Source of the DNA: Bacteroidota bacterium
GTDB taxonomy: Bacteria; Bacteroidota; Bacteroidia; Bacteroidales; FEN-979
Assembly (NCBI GenBank): GCA_026391355.1
Contig: JAPLDH010000045.1
Location: 199,538 to 263,537 of the forward strand
DNA length: 64,000 bases
Direction of reading: 5' to 3'
In this document: piece by piece, positions 8,851 to 18,295 of the stretch
Layout of the letters: every line of letters starts with the position of its first letter
Position numbering within the stretch: position 1 is the stretch's first letter
The notes under the pieces: generated by a model
What the model saw: only the letters and a program-made list of their open reading frames with translations
What the model was told of the DNA's origin: nothing
Databases searched by the model: none
Made by a program: the position numbers and the translations under genes

Positions 8851-11800
8851 CTAATTAATTACGATAATTTTTATTGCGTCTGCCCGCGACCCGACCGTAA
8901 GTCTGCATGAATAAGTGCCCGGTTTTAGCAATGACACATTCAGTTTAATTTCATAACTGCCTTGTGAAAGTTCCTGATCAATCAGTGTGGCGATGCGATT
9001 ACCCATAAAGTCAAATAGTTCCAGCCTGGCATATGAATGGGTTGATATATCGAATTTAACTACTGTAAAATCCTTACAGGGATTAGGATAGTTTTGAAAC
9101 AGTGCTGATGTCTCTTCCGGAACTTCCGGTTCGTTAATCCCGATAAAATACGGGCTTTCTGCAACATCCTTTACGATACTGTCCTGATCAATCGCAAAAC
9201 ACCGCAGTACGAGATTCATATCCCGATCACCAAACATGACTCCATTCACCGGGTTGAACCTTGCGTTGCTGGCCAGCATAGGAAATTCATTGGTCAGTAT
9301 CATCAATGTATCTGTATTTATATAGGTGAGTGCAATCTCAGCGACCTGTTTGGAAGTATCACAAACAAATGCATTTCCTGCTATGTGCTTCCAGCTACCA
9401 AACGGGTCATTCAGGTTACCTGTAAGCAAATCCACCTGACTGATCTTCTGACCGGCTGATTTCCTGACAATTTTTTCAACTTTAACTGCGATGGTCGCTT
9501 TTCCGTCATCGTTTATGGCAATCCTTGGCAGTTGAAGATGGGCTAATGGCTCAATCAGCAAATCGGTCGATTTCTGTTTGTTCCATTTTTTACTTTTGTA
9601 ATCCCAGGGTATCAGGATCAGTTTTTCATAATTATTGACACTTGGATCGTTTATATAGGTTGCTACGGCAACTGCCCCCCTGTCATGATTGAATTTCATG
9701 TCGAAATAATTACAAATCTGATTTTCCTCCATTGCTATAAGTTCATTGGGGGTAGTCCAGTTATTTCCGTCATACTCTGATGTCATCAGTTTTTTATCAT
9801 CGTGCTTATCTCCCGTTGTATTCATCCATGCGATAATTGCCTTATCGTCTTCGGGAACTGCCACGGATAACTGGGTTTTCACCCCAATCATATCAGTTAT
9901 CAAAGCAGGTTCTGATGCAGACCAATTACCCTTCTGCTTTTCAAGTTTCACATACCATATTCCTGAAGTATGGTTGTCGAGATCAGCAACCTTCCATACG
10001 ATCAGGGCTTTTGATTCTGACAGAGTCACAATCAATGGGTTTCCTTCAGCCCGTCCGGATGTCAGACTTACAGTGTCGTCGCTGATCATATTTAACTGTA
10101 CAACTTTTTTGTTGGGAACATCGTACACTGCATACCAGATATCCTGTGCCTTAATGAACTCTTTAAGAACATCCGATTGTTTTATCCCCAGAATGGTTTT
10201 ATTGTCGTATCTCGTTTGTGCCCAACAGAGCAATACCTGGTTATCGGTTATCGCATCAGATACAGGGCTGTTTACAGCATGGTTGTTCAATTCGATACTG
10301 ATATAATCGGAAAACCTTTTTACATTTTTCAGCATGTAGGCGAGTTTGACACTTCTTTCTCCATAACGTTTGCCATTCTCTATCCAGGTATAAACTATGT
10401 TTTCGTCAGATGACCCGACAGATTGATGGGGATATGGCTGAGCCATCTTGGTGAACCCGTTCACGGGGACGATCTCATCAGCTAAGCCGGGCCAGGTAGA
10501 ATTGGCGACAAGGTTATCATTTAACTGGCTTTTTTTGCCAATGGGAGGAAAACAATGCGACATATCGTCACCCCAGAAATTCGTCGAGTAAAACATTTTA
10601 GGACCCCATACATTTTTTTCGTACCATCCCCATAATAGATCGATATAAAATCGCCCATAAACCTGAAAAGCCGCTGATTCCAAAATTTTCGTATTTACAC
10701 TCGGAATGGTTACATACGAATGCCCATACCCCAGCGCAACGCGGCCATCTATACCGAAATATCCGGCTGCCAGACCTTCCAGAAATTCAGCCCCAACGGA
10801 GAATTCAATACCAAAGGAGCCTGAATAGAAATGATAGGAGGCGCTGTTCATGTAAGCTTGAGTATGATTTGGGTTTGCGTCAACATTCAGGTTGCCAAAA
10901 GATCCCCATTTGCCGGTCAATGTATCCACCATCAGGTGCAGGCGTGAAGCGTATTCAAAAGCAGCAGTAACTGAAAGTTTAAAAGAGGGTTTAACAACAA
11001 TGGATGCCGGGTCAACAACCGAGGACATATTGAGCAGGTTTCCAATTTGTTTCGCAATGTTATTGATCACCAGAACATCTGTTGAAACGCCACCTCCAAT
11101 CGTAAAATTCTGGGAGGCTATTAAATTATTCTGTGCGTCAATTTCATAGAAATTATTTTGGGAAGTGTTAAAACTGAACAATGCAAGACTTGAATTTCCA
11201 ACACCCAATTTGGTGTATTCCTGGTAAAATTCAGGAGCCTGGTTGAGTTCAAGTGTGTGCGAAGAGAAATCATACTGGAGGTAAGCGCTGGCTGTCGGAC
11301 TGTTCATCGTACTCTGTGTTCCACCCATCAGGGGTACCCAACTGGGTATCTGAACGCCAATGAAATTATTTATCAGCCAGTTTTTCTCGAAGGGTGTGGT
11401 CACTGTAAAAGTTACGATAGTCCCTGATTGCTGTACATTACTAAAATTTGCAGCCGGGATAAAATCGAACCATGTGGGCTTGGTTTTATGAATAGTAATG
11501 GGGAAAGGCCCTTCAATGGCTGCCGGATGAGTGTCCTGACCTAGGTAGTATTCCATATTCATGGTGGTCAACGGAGGAGAGAGTAACGACATATCATAGG
11601 TTGCTGTCCATAAGGTATCACTGACCTTCACAGCATCGCACCTTCCAATCAGGGTATTGGTACCATCATAGAACACTGCGACAATACTGTCTAAATCTGA
11701 CAAGGGTTCTGTTACGATTGAGAAGGTATTTAAATGTTGCATACTGCCGGGTGCAATTGCCTGATCGAAAGGCCCGAAATTCCCGTTCACTGTTGGGGGG

Positions 11801-14800
11801 ATCATCGGATGAATGTAGATCGGGATAGAAACGGAAGTTACAAAGATCTCCTGCGAGGAAGTCGTATAATACCCTGTTTCGAGACTTATGTAGCTGCCCG
11901 GGGGTGCATCACCCATATCGATCTCAAACTGGCCCGACCAGGATGAAGATGTATAGGTTGCTGAATCGCTGCTGATCTGTACATGATCGAAGGTAAGAAA
12001 ATTATATTTGACATAGTTTTTGCTCCAGCCCGAATTGCCGGACCCGGTATAATTGGATTCAACTGAAAGTGAATTTATCAATGAAATTCCCTGGTTAAAA
12101 TAGCCTTGTCCTTCCGAAAGATTAAAATTAAATGTACAACCGGGAAATGGCTGTGCAACGATGAAATTACCAAGTGAATACGAGGCACCCGAAGCAGGTG
12201 CACCGGGATACGACACATTGGCAAAAAATGTATACGTTCCGGGTTGAAGTGCAACCATATTATTGTTCCAGACAATATCGGAAATTTCGTTGGAGATATA
12301 CCAGGCCGGCGCACTTCCGATTATTGTTCCGTTATTTGAACCCTTTAGATCAATAACCGTGGTACCGGACCCTTCATTGAATTTATAATAAAGCACCTGA
12401 TCGGCATTCACTGCCGATTGGAATCTGAAAGTGTTGATATCGATATAATCCAGTGCACGGTTCCATACACTGATTTCCGAAACGGATCCGGAGAAATATT
12501 CAGCAACTGATTCAATATTTTTGTTTTTTGTGGCACCATTCCTGCCAATAATCCACCAGCCCTGATAAGTGCTTAAACTTGAAAGTGTAAGGCGCTGTGC
12601 CAAACTGCCATCCACATAGATCGAAGCATTGGGATTGTTATCGACTGTTACTGCAACATGATGCCAGTTCCCGTCGTTATTGATGTTCAATGCATAAAGC
12701 GTTTTCATGGTGGTACCTTCGAGGATATTAAACCTCAGGCTGCCATCATTTTCCATGATGATTTCCCGGTCATGAGAAGAGGAAGTTGAACCAGCCTGGT
12801 TATCACAAAATCCAATGATTTTACCTCCGCTGCCGGTAGCGGTTTTCACCCAAAACATGATTGAAAAGTTTTGTGGTGAAGTGATTTCCTGAGAAGTCTG
12901 AATGAAATTATCAGTCCCGTTTAAGGTCAGGGAATGATGAAAAGGAATGCTGGTTGAGGAATAACTCATGGTATCAAACACCTCATTACCATTCTTTAAC
13001 CCCAGCAACACTTTGCTGGTATTTCCCGGCAAACCTGAAACCGTCACTGGCGCATAGGTCTTTCCCATACTCGTTGGAGTAGAATAATAGGTGTTCCAGT
13101 TGTATTGTGGTGTTGCAATTGGCTCTGGTGCGAGAGAGTAAAGGTTATAATCAGTTTCCAACGGAATACCAGTAGATGGATGATAATATTCCATGATTTT
13201 CAGCTTGATGATATTATCGGGTAATGAGGCAACATCATATCCAAGAGAAGTTTTTCCTCCGGTTGTCAGTTTTGTGCAGGAATCTATGATCACATTGTTT
13301 CTGTCAACGAACAGATATTTTACAGAATCTGTATTCATCGCTGAAGACAAAATTTTGAGCGTATCAATGGTTCTTTGAATGCCTGGAAATTGGTGTATAA
13401 AGGAGGCTTTGTTCTTCAGGTATCCGAAATTGTTATTGTAGCTTCTGTCGGAGATATAGTTCAACCTGTTTCTTAGGTCATCAAAGTTCCAGTATCCCTC
13501 AAGCTCGTACTCCTGCAACGGGGACTTCATATAATTGTACCAGATATCGGCGTCCGACAATGTTCTCGACCAGATCCTGACTTCATCCATCGCAGTGACG
13601 AGCGAATAGGATGCAGGGTCATTCCCGCCCAGCCTTAGCGGTTGTGTGCCTGCATTTCGTCTCCAATCAATGTATGTAAAGATATAATCGTAATTAGGCT
13701 CGTTGAAAGATACTCCTGACAACTGCTGACCATCCAGGTAAAATCTTCCGTAAGGGTAACCGCCGGAATTATTATAATAACAGGTGAAGGCAATATGATG
13801 CCATCCTGTTCCATTCAACTGGCTAGGGAGCAGGGAAACGCTCCAGAGATCGTTGCTGAGGGAGCCGGCTGAGGTAGAGAAGAAAAATGCCACTCCGCTT
13901 GTATTGGCCTCCGCATACAGTTGCCATAACGAATCCACCGTAATCAGGTTCATATATGTTACATCCCCGGTAAGCCCTGTTAAGTTAAAGTTCATCCATG
14001 CCTCGATGGAAAAGCTGCTTTGCATAAAATCGATGCTGTATGGACCCGGGTAGATGGTCTTAAAATGTCTGTCAAGGCTCCTCAATCCCGGTCCATTCTG
14101 GATAAGGGCATATTTAACGCTGTCAACAGCCAGCGCCTGCCCGCTGAGTTGATTCTGCACAAAAACACCAATCGAGTCTGTTCGTACCAGGCTGTCAGAA
14201 ATACATTTAAGCTTAGGTCTTTGTGGAATGATACTCAAATCCTTGTGGTATGCAAGACCTTTATCAGGGCCTCCCTGGCACCATAAGAATACCCGAAGGT
14301 ATTTAGTATCTAATGGAAGTAAATCCATCCTTACATTTTGATAAACTGCCGAATCAAGGTAGCTTCCGGGAGGCGCTGTCACCATCTTTGAAAGAACGAT
14401 TACGGAATCAATGGTCATTACCTGAAATTCAATGGTATCGGTCCGCGGAGGCAAATGCTTAATTGTGAACGTATTCAGTTGTTGCAGAACGGGGTGCCAA
14501 AGCGTATCCGAAAACGGATAATCATTGGTCATGAAAGGGCCGTAGCCCTTAACAGCATTCATTGTAACCGTATCGGGATAAATGGTATAAGGTATATTGT
14601 AGATGGCAATACTGTCATTATCGTAATGGACAGTAATCGAGAGTTGAGGTGAAAGCGGAAAGCCCATCGTATCTGATTCAAAGCTCCATGTAACTGTTTG
14701 AAGGTTTGATCCCGTTTCAGTATGGGTTCTGTTAATTTGAACACCTTTTGAGTCAATCATTTTCATGATGACCTCAGAGGTGTTTTTTGGAAGCTCGAAA

Positions 14801-14991
14801 ATGATGAATAGATTGGATCGTTCAGAACCAAGCACAAAAGGCCCGTATCCATTAAGAGAAGTGATCTTTATGGGAGGCAGGTACAACGAATCAATACTGG
14901 TGGTTTGGGATTTAAGATGACCCATGGCAAGCAATCCAATGAAAGCTGCCATAAAAATGTATCTGCAGGTATTCAGCAATCGGGATTTCAT
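8851..14991 (-). CDS. Giant secreted LamG protein with type IX secretion tail (2046 aa)
   Basis: A signal peptide at residues 1-28 is followed by beta-sandwich segments, then two LamG-like domains near residues 300-490 and 684-870 (SFSIEAWMNF and NFSIMFWVKT strands with the usual DEVRIW / SEISVWNR ends). A long beta-rich central region follows. Residues about 1510-1900 resemble propeller or BNR-type repeats with VYTWIENG, VLLCWAQTR and ALIVWKVAD strands. The final 80 residues form a type IX sorting domain: NYPNPCKDF, then LELFDFMGNRI and PGTYSCRL. It is thus exported to the outside and probably attached to the surface. It is the first gene behind the promoter at 15106-15137 and precedes the 2501-aa gene by 38 bp. 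Function by architecture: adhesion or glycan binding. Confidence 0.88.
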   Translation of the reverse strand: MKSRLLNTCRYIFMAAFIGLLAMGHLKSQTTSIDSLYLPPIKITSLNGYGPFVLGSERSNLFIIFELPKNTSEVIMKMIDSKGVQINRTHTETGSNLQTVTWSFESDTMGFPLSPQLSITVHYDNDSIAIYNIPYTIYPDTVTMNAVKGYGPFMTNDYPFSDTLWHPVLQQLNTFTIKHLPPRTDTIEFQVMTIDSVIVLSKMVTAPPGSYLDSAVYQNVRMDLLPLDTKYLRVFLWCQGGPDKGLAYHKDLSIIPQRPKLKCISDSLVRTDSIGVFVQNQLSGQALAVDSVKYALIQNGPGLRSLDRHFKTIYPGPYSIDFMQSSFSIEAWMNFNLTGLTGDVTYMNLITVDSLWQLYAEANTSGVAFFFSTSAGSLSNDLWSVSLLPSQLNGTGWHHIAFTCYYNNSGGYPYGRFYLDGQQLSGVSFNEPNYDYIFTYIDWRRNAGTQPLRLGGNDPASYSLVTAMDEVRIWSRTLSDADIWYNYMKSPLQEYELEGYWNFDDLRNRLNYISDRSYNNNFGYLKNKASFIHQFPGIQRTIDTLKILSSAMNTDSVKYLFVDRNNVIIDSCTKLTTGGKTSLGYDVASLPDNIIKLKIMEYYHPSTGIPLETDYNLYSLAPEPIATPQYNWNTYYSTPTSMGKTYAPVTVSGLPGNTSKVLLGLKNGNEVFDTMSYSSTSIPFHHSLTLNGTDNFIQTSQEITSPQNFSIMFWVKTATGSGGKIIGFCDNQAGSTSSSHDREIIMENDGSLRFNILEGTTMKTLYALNINNDGNWHHVAVTVDNNPNASIYVDGSLAQRLTLSSLSTYQGWWIIGRNGATKNKNIESVAEYFSGSVSEISVWNRALDYIDINTFRFQSAVNADQVLYYKFNEGSGTTVIDLKGSNNGTIIGSAPAWYISNEISDIVWNNNMVALQPGTYTFFANVSYPGAPASGASYSLGNFIVAQPFPGCTFNFNLSEGQGYFNQGISLINSLSVESNYTGSGNSGWSKNYVKYNFLTFDHVQISSDSATYTSSSWSGQFEIDMGDAPPGSYISLETGYYTTSSQEIFVTSVSIPIYIHPMIPPTVNGNFGPFDQAIAPGSMQHLNTFSIVTEPLSDLDSIVAVFYDGTNTLIGRCDAVKVSDTLWTATYDMSLLSPPLTTMNMEYYLGQDTHPAAIEGPFPITIHKTKPTWFDFIPAANFSNVQQSGTIVTFTVTTPFEKNWLINNFIGVQIPSWVPLMGGTQSTMNSPTASAYLQYDFSSHTLELNQAPEFYQEYTKLGVGNSSLALFSFNTSQNNFYEIDAQNNLIASQNFTIGGGVSTDVLVINNIAKQIGNLLNMSSVVDPASIVVKPSFKLSVTAAFEYASRLHLMVDTLTGKWGSFGNLNVDANPNHTQAYMNSASYHFYSGSFGIEFSVGAEFLEGLAAGYFGIDGRVALGYGHSYVTIPSVNTKILESAAFQVYGRFYIDLLWGWYEKNVWGPKMFYSTNFWGDDMSHCFPPIGKKSQLNDNLVANSTWPGLADEIVPVNGFTKMAQPYPHQSVGSSDENIVYTWIENGKRYGERSVKLAYMLKNVKRFSDYISIELNNHAVNSPVSDAITDNQVLLCWAQTRYDNKTILGIKQSDVLKEFIKAQDIWYAVYDVPNKKVVQLNMISDDTVSLTSGRAEGNPLIVTLSESKALIVWKVADLDNHTSGIWYVKLEKQKGNWSASEPALITDMIGVKTQLSVAVPEDDKAIIAWMNTTGDKHDDKKLMTSEYDGNNWTTPNELIAMEENQICNYFDMKFNHDRGAVAVATYINDPSVNNYEKLILIPWDYKSKKWNKQKSTDLLIEPLAHLQLPRIAINDDGKATIAVKVEKIVRKSAGQKISQVDLLTGNLNDPFGSWKHIAGNAFVCDTSKQVAEIALTYINTDTLMILTNEFPMLASNARFNPVNGVMFGDRDMNLVLRCFAIDQDSIVKDVAESPYFIGINEPEVPEETSALFQNYPNPCKDFTVVKFDISTHSYARLELFDFMGNRIATLIDQELSQGSYEIKLNVSLLKPGTYSCRLTVGSRADAIKIIVIN

Positions 14992-15103
14992 AGATTTCTT
15001 TTTGTTGAAGTGGATATTTTTAATTAGAAATCAATTCATAAAAATGTACCTGTGACTTGGAATGTATATGTTTCCGGTGATTTTTTTTGCAGGGAGCACA
15101 TGC

Positions 15104-15207
15104 AACAAATTTATCCTAGCAAAAGTGTGAAGGCAAATGTTAGGACTGTCCCTGCATCAAAAGGGCTGTTTATACGTAAATTATGAATGTAAGTGACTGT
15201 ATTGCAG
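15104..15207 (-). repeat. ~105-bp promoter/upstream element, copy B
   Basis: Second copy of the element at 1146-1250. It has AGGACTG at 15142 and the variant AGGGCTG at 15162 (20-bp period), ATCAAAAGGGCTG, TACGTAAATTA, and a decayed palindrome ACTGTATTGCAG at 15196-15207. The distances between blocks equal those in copy A. It lies about 113 bp upstream of the 2046-aa gene and ends 18 bp before the stop codon of the AraC-type regulator gene. Confidence 0.75.
15106..15137 (-). promoter_or_regulatory. Bacteroidota-type promoter for giant secreted protein operon
   Basis: On the minus strand TTTG (15134-15137), 20 bases, TAAATTTG (15106-15113), with the same spacing as the copy at 1148-1179. The predicted leader to the ATG at 14991 is about 110 nt. 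Confidence 0.65.
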
Positions 15208-15224
15208 CGGCTCAGAATATCCGG

Positions 15225-17000
15225 CTATTCAGGGTTCAGTTTGTTTTTAACAGCCCTGTCACGGAATTGGTTGGGGGTTAAACCTACCAGGGTTTTAAAC
15301 TTTTTATGGAAATTGGAATTGGATTTAAAGCCTGCAACTTCCCCAATCCCCTCTACTGACAGATGCTTGAGCGAGGTATCCTGTAACATATCCCTCGCTG
15401 AACGGATCCTGTATTCACAGATCAGGTCGTAGAAGTTTTGATGGTATTGATCGTTTATTAATTTCGAAAGATAAGTGCGGTTCGTGTTTAATTTCCTGCA
15501 AAATTCATCCATATTGACATCCGACCAGAGGTATGGCTTTTCTTCAATTAAAAATTTTTGCAGCCGCAACCCTAATCCCTGGTACAGTTCATTGGAATCG
15601 GGACTGTTTGAAACTTCTGATTCGGGAAGGGTTACAATATTTTCATCAAACTTCTTCTCAAACTGTAACAATCGCAGGTTCTGACTAACAAGGTTTTGGT
15701 AAGCCCTGCTTTTAACCCTTAACAAAACGAATATAAGTACCAGAAATATTAAGATAACAAATGTTACAACGACAAAAACATACAGCAAAATGTTTTTCTT
15801 ACTAATAGTTATTTCTTTGATCTGGTTGTCTTTCCGTAAAATCACATTCTCCTTTTCTTTTTTTTCGGTTTCATACTTTGTCTGAATCTCAGCAATTTTT
15901 TCCCTGGTTTCCTGTCCTGAAACCGAATCTTTCAATTCTTCATAGCGTTTATAATATTTCAGGGCTAACTCTTTTTTCCCTTTTTTTTCATAAACCTCCG
16001 ACAGCACTTTGTAGTTTTCAGATATTTTTTGTAAAGCTCCTATTTCCTGTGAGATAACCAGAGCCATGGAAATATAATAATAAGCGGAATCGTACTGTCC
16101 TGATTGTATAAAGTACCTGGCAATGTTCCGGTTCACTATCGTAAGGTTTGATTTGTCACCCAGTTCAATTGAAATTTTTCTCGCCATTTTAATAAATAGC
16201 ATTGCGCTGTCAATCTTGTCCTGATTTTCGAAAATGTTGGCTATGTTATTCAGGATTTTACATTCATAATGTTTATCACAGATGTTCCTGGATAATTTCA
16301 AAGCCAAAAGATACGCATGAGAAGCAAGTTTGTATTTTTTTTGCCTCTTGCAGATCATTCCTATATTGCAGTAAGAAGCAGCGATTCGTGTGCTGTCATT
16401 GATCTCCATGGCATACTTTAGAGCGTTCTCAAAGTACGTAAGTGGCTTTTTTACACTGTCGAGGGTGTGATAAAGCAGTCCCATGTTTGTGTAAAGGATC
16501 GAATATAACTTTTTTACTGAGTTCTTTAAGGAGTCATTTTTTATGAGTGAATCACAACTTTTTTCAGTTTCGGTAAAATAATGTATTGCTTTCTGGTAAT
16601 CACCCTTTTGGTTATAAGCGTCACCACATAAATTGGTGATCTCAGCAGCATTCAGAAAATCATGATTTTCAATATCAAGTTGGTAAGCTTTCCCAAAATA
16701 GACCAGGCCTTTATCATATTCACTTCTGAGGTACCAAGAATATCCAATTCTTTTGTTGGCCAGCGCCTCATTATATTTATCATGGAGTTCCTTTGCCAGG
16801 ATTATGGCCTTTGATCCATATTTCACACAACTGTCGGGAGACTGGGATATATACTTTTTGGTCAGGGATTGAAGCGTTTTTAATTTTTCCGGACCTTTTA
16901 ATGATTGAATCTGTATTAGCAGACTGTCGGTCTTCGCGACGGTAGAAAAGTAAAAAAGCAAAACAAATATGATGAATGAAATCTTTTGCACATTATTCAA
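15225..17000 (-). CDS. Membrane-bound TPR / AraC-type transcription regulator
   Basis: This 591-residue protein has a signal-like hydrophobic start. TPR repeats follow at residues about 50-350 (for example NAAEITNLCGDAYNQKGDYQ and IAASYCNIGMICKRQKKYK), then a coiled coil near 355-395, one membrane helix near 398-425, and a C-terminal AraC-family double helix-turn-helix near 485-585 (TYLSKLINDQYHQNF, GEVAGFKSNSNFHKKF). In Bacteroidota such proteins sense something in the periplasm through the TPR part and bind DNA in the cytoplasm. No ATG is in frame near the start; TTG at 17000 or GTG at 16991 are the candidates. The gene sits directly upstream of the giant-protein operon, so it may bind the duplicated element there. 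That link is inference. Confidence 0.85.
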   Translation of the reverse strand: MNNVQKISFIIFVLLFYFSTVAKTDSLLIQIQSLKGPEKLKTLQSLTKKYISQSPDSCVKYGSKAIILAKELHDKYNEALANKRIGYSWYLRSEYDKGLVYFGKAYQLDIENHDFLNAAEITNLCGDAYNQKGDYQKAIHYFTETEKSCDSLIKNDSLKNSVKKLYSILYTNMGLLYHTLDSVKKPLTYFENALKYAMEINDSTRIAASYCNIGMICKRQKKYKLASHAYLLALKLSRNICDKHYECKILNNIANIFENQDKIDSAMLFIKMARKISIELGDKSNLTIVNRNIARYFIQSGQYDSAYYYISMALVISQEIGALQKISENYKVLSEVYEKKGKKELALKYYKRYEELKDSVSGQETREKIAEIQTKYETEKKEKENVILRKDNQIKEITISKKNILLYVFVVVTFVILIFLVLIFVLLRVKSRAYQNLVSQNLRLLQFEKKFDENIVTLPESEVSNSPDSNELYQGLGLRLQKFLIEEKPYLWSDVNMDEFCRKLNTNRTYLSKLINDQYHQNFYDLICEYRIRSARDMLQDTSLKHLSVEGIGEVAGFKSNSNFHKKFKTLVGLTPNQFRDRAVKNKLNPE

Positions 17001-17010
17001 TTTATATATA

Positions 17011-17043
17011 CAAATCTAAAACATTTAATTTAAGATTGGCAAA
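17011..17043 (-). promoter_or_regulatory. Promoter for the TPR-AraC regulator
   Basis: Minus strand TTTG (17040-17043), 21 bases, TAGATTTG (17011-17018), a good Bacteroidota -33/-7 pair. The -7 box ends 11 bases before the TTG candidate start and 20 before the GTG candidate. The short leader slightly favours GTG at 16991. Confidence 0.55.
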
Positions 17044-17130
17044 TCTATTCAAAATAAGTGTCAGTTGAAAAGAAGGGGATGGAGGGGATTTAGGTTCATT
17101 TTTCCTGAAGATAACAAATTTTCTTTTTTT

Positions 17131-17184
17131 TTTGTATGATTCAGGTAAAATGTTCATATTTGTCGATCAACATTATTAAATTTG
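17131..17184 (+). promoter_or_regulatory. Candidate promoter region of the biosynthesis/export operon
   Basis: Two overlapping options are visible: TTTG (17131-17134) with 20 bases to CATATTTG (17155-17162, one mismatch to TAnnTTTG), and a perfect TAAATTTG at 17177-17184 without a well-placed TTTG. No comparable pair is seen in the gaps further down to 43123, so this may drive the whole run of genes. Confidence 0.45.
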
Positions 17185-17245
17185 AATTTTTTTGGAATAT
17201 AAGTCTTTTCATGTGCTTACGTTGAATCACAAACCAGTTGCACAC

Positions 17246-17890
17246 ATGCTGACAAAAATTCTGAACAAACGCACCCTTCTTGATCTGATAATCTATCTTG
17301 TAATTCCATTATTGATTTGGAACACCTGCCGTTCATTCCTGGGCGACTACCTGGCCATGCTACTGTCAACAGTGCCAGGTATAATCTATACTCTTTTAAC
17401 TTTCTTTATAGAGAAACAATACAGTATCACGGGCTTATTTATTCTTGCCACCATGATCATCGGCGGTATGCTGGATATCTATTCCAGAACGGCACATCAG
17501 ATGCTTTGGAACATTGTTTACACAAATATCGGCCTGGTGGTATTCTGGTGTTTCACGATGATAATTAAAAAGCCGATGGCAATGTTTTTCTTTATTGACT
17601 ACGCATATCTTCATGGCGTTCCGAAGGAACATAGCCGTTCATTATACAGCCAGATGCCATTTTTCCGATATTTTATGTTTTTGACCGGATTTTTGGCTGT
17701 TCGTGATCTTTCAGATATATTTATAAGGATATTCCTGATCCATGTTTATGATGTGCAAGGTTTCAATAACATCAAGATCATTACCCAGATATGGAATACC
17801 TTAACGACGATCATGTTCGTATATGGGATCATTTTAATCATTAATAAAATCCTGCTTCATAAGACAGACTCCGTACAAGATACTCAGTAA
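17246..17890 (+). CDS. VC0807-like integral membrane protein
   Basis: This is a 214-residue protein with about six hydrophobic helices (for example LLDLIIYLVIPLLIW and TGLFILATMIIGGML) and short polar loops, resembling the uncharacterised VC0807 family. A TTG at 17192 would add 18 polar residues, but the ATG at 17246 sits just before the first helix and suits the predicted promoter better. It is the first gene of the run leading into the exporter and NRPS-PKS genes. A role in self-protection or export is possible from position alone; nothing in the sequence gives a reaction. Confidence 0.55.
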   Translation: MLTKILNKRTLLDLIIYLVIPLLIWNTCRSFLGDYLAMLLSTVPGIIYTLLTFFIEKQYSITGLFILATMIIGGMLDIYSRTAHQMLWNIVYTNIGLVVFWCFTMIIKKPMAMFFFIDYAYLHGVPKEHSRSLYSQMPFFRYFMFLTGFLAVRDLSDIFIRIFLIHVYDVQGFNNIKIITQIWNTLTTIMFVYGIILIINKILLHKTDSVQDTQ

Positions 17891-17926
17891 TCTGAATTAA
17901 TGTTTCACAAATCAAAAACAAAAATT

Positions 17927-18208
17927 ATGGAAAACCAGAAAAAACGTTTTATTCCATCCCCTCCAAAGGGACCTTCCGCAAGCAGCATGCCTGCAAAAAT
18001 TGGACAAAAGAGCACGGATAAAGGTGTGGACAAACTTCCAAAAATGCCCGAAATGCCCAATGTGGGCTTTAGGGGATTTAAAATGGTTGAGAACATGAAA
18101 AAGCAGTTATGGGATCACCATAAAAAATTCCATCTTGATGCAGATGGAAACTGGAAGCCCAAATTAATGGAAAAGGGATTTAAACTAATGAAAAAATTCA
18201 AAGGGTAA
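17927..18208 (+). CDS. Small lysine- and proline-rich protein of unknown function
   Basis: This is a 93-residue protein from the ATG at 17927 (an upstream ATG at 17900 would add nine residues). The N-terminal half is Pro/Lys-rich with the near-repeat LPKMPEMPNVGF; the C-terminal half looks helical and strongly basic and ends KGFKLMKKFKG. It has no signal peptide, no cysteine and no double-glycine leader site. It lies 36 bp behind the membrane protein gene and 87 bp before the HlyD-type gene. By position it could be a substrate, chaperone or accessory subunit of the exporter, but I do not recognise a family. Confidence 0.55.
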   Translation: MENQKKRFIPSPPKGPSASSMPAKIGQKSTDKGVDKLPKMPEMPNVGFRGFKMVENMKKQLWDHHKKFHLDADGNWKPKLMEKGFKLMKKFKG

Positions 18209-18295
18209 TCTTTTTCATTAAATATAGTGTTTTCGGCGGGTTAACTTGACATCCTGCTTTTTTGTGTATTTTTTTAACCAGCAACAAATTTCATT

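Noticed and set aside
17927..18208. The small basic protein as a classical double-glycine or Nif11/NHLP-type precursor
   Set aside because: It has no GG or GA cleavage site after a leader, no Cys/Ser/Thr-rich core and no NHLP-like helix pattern that I recognise.
18209..18295. A separate promoter for the exporter genes in the gap before the HlyD gene
   Set aside because: The gap is AT-rich with T runs but has no TAnnTTTG box.
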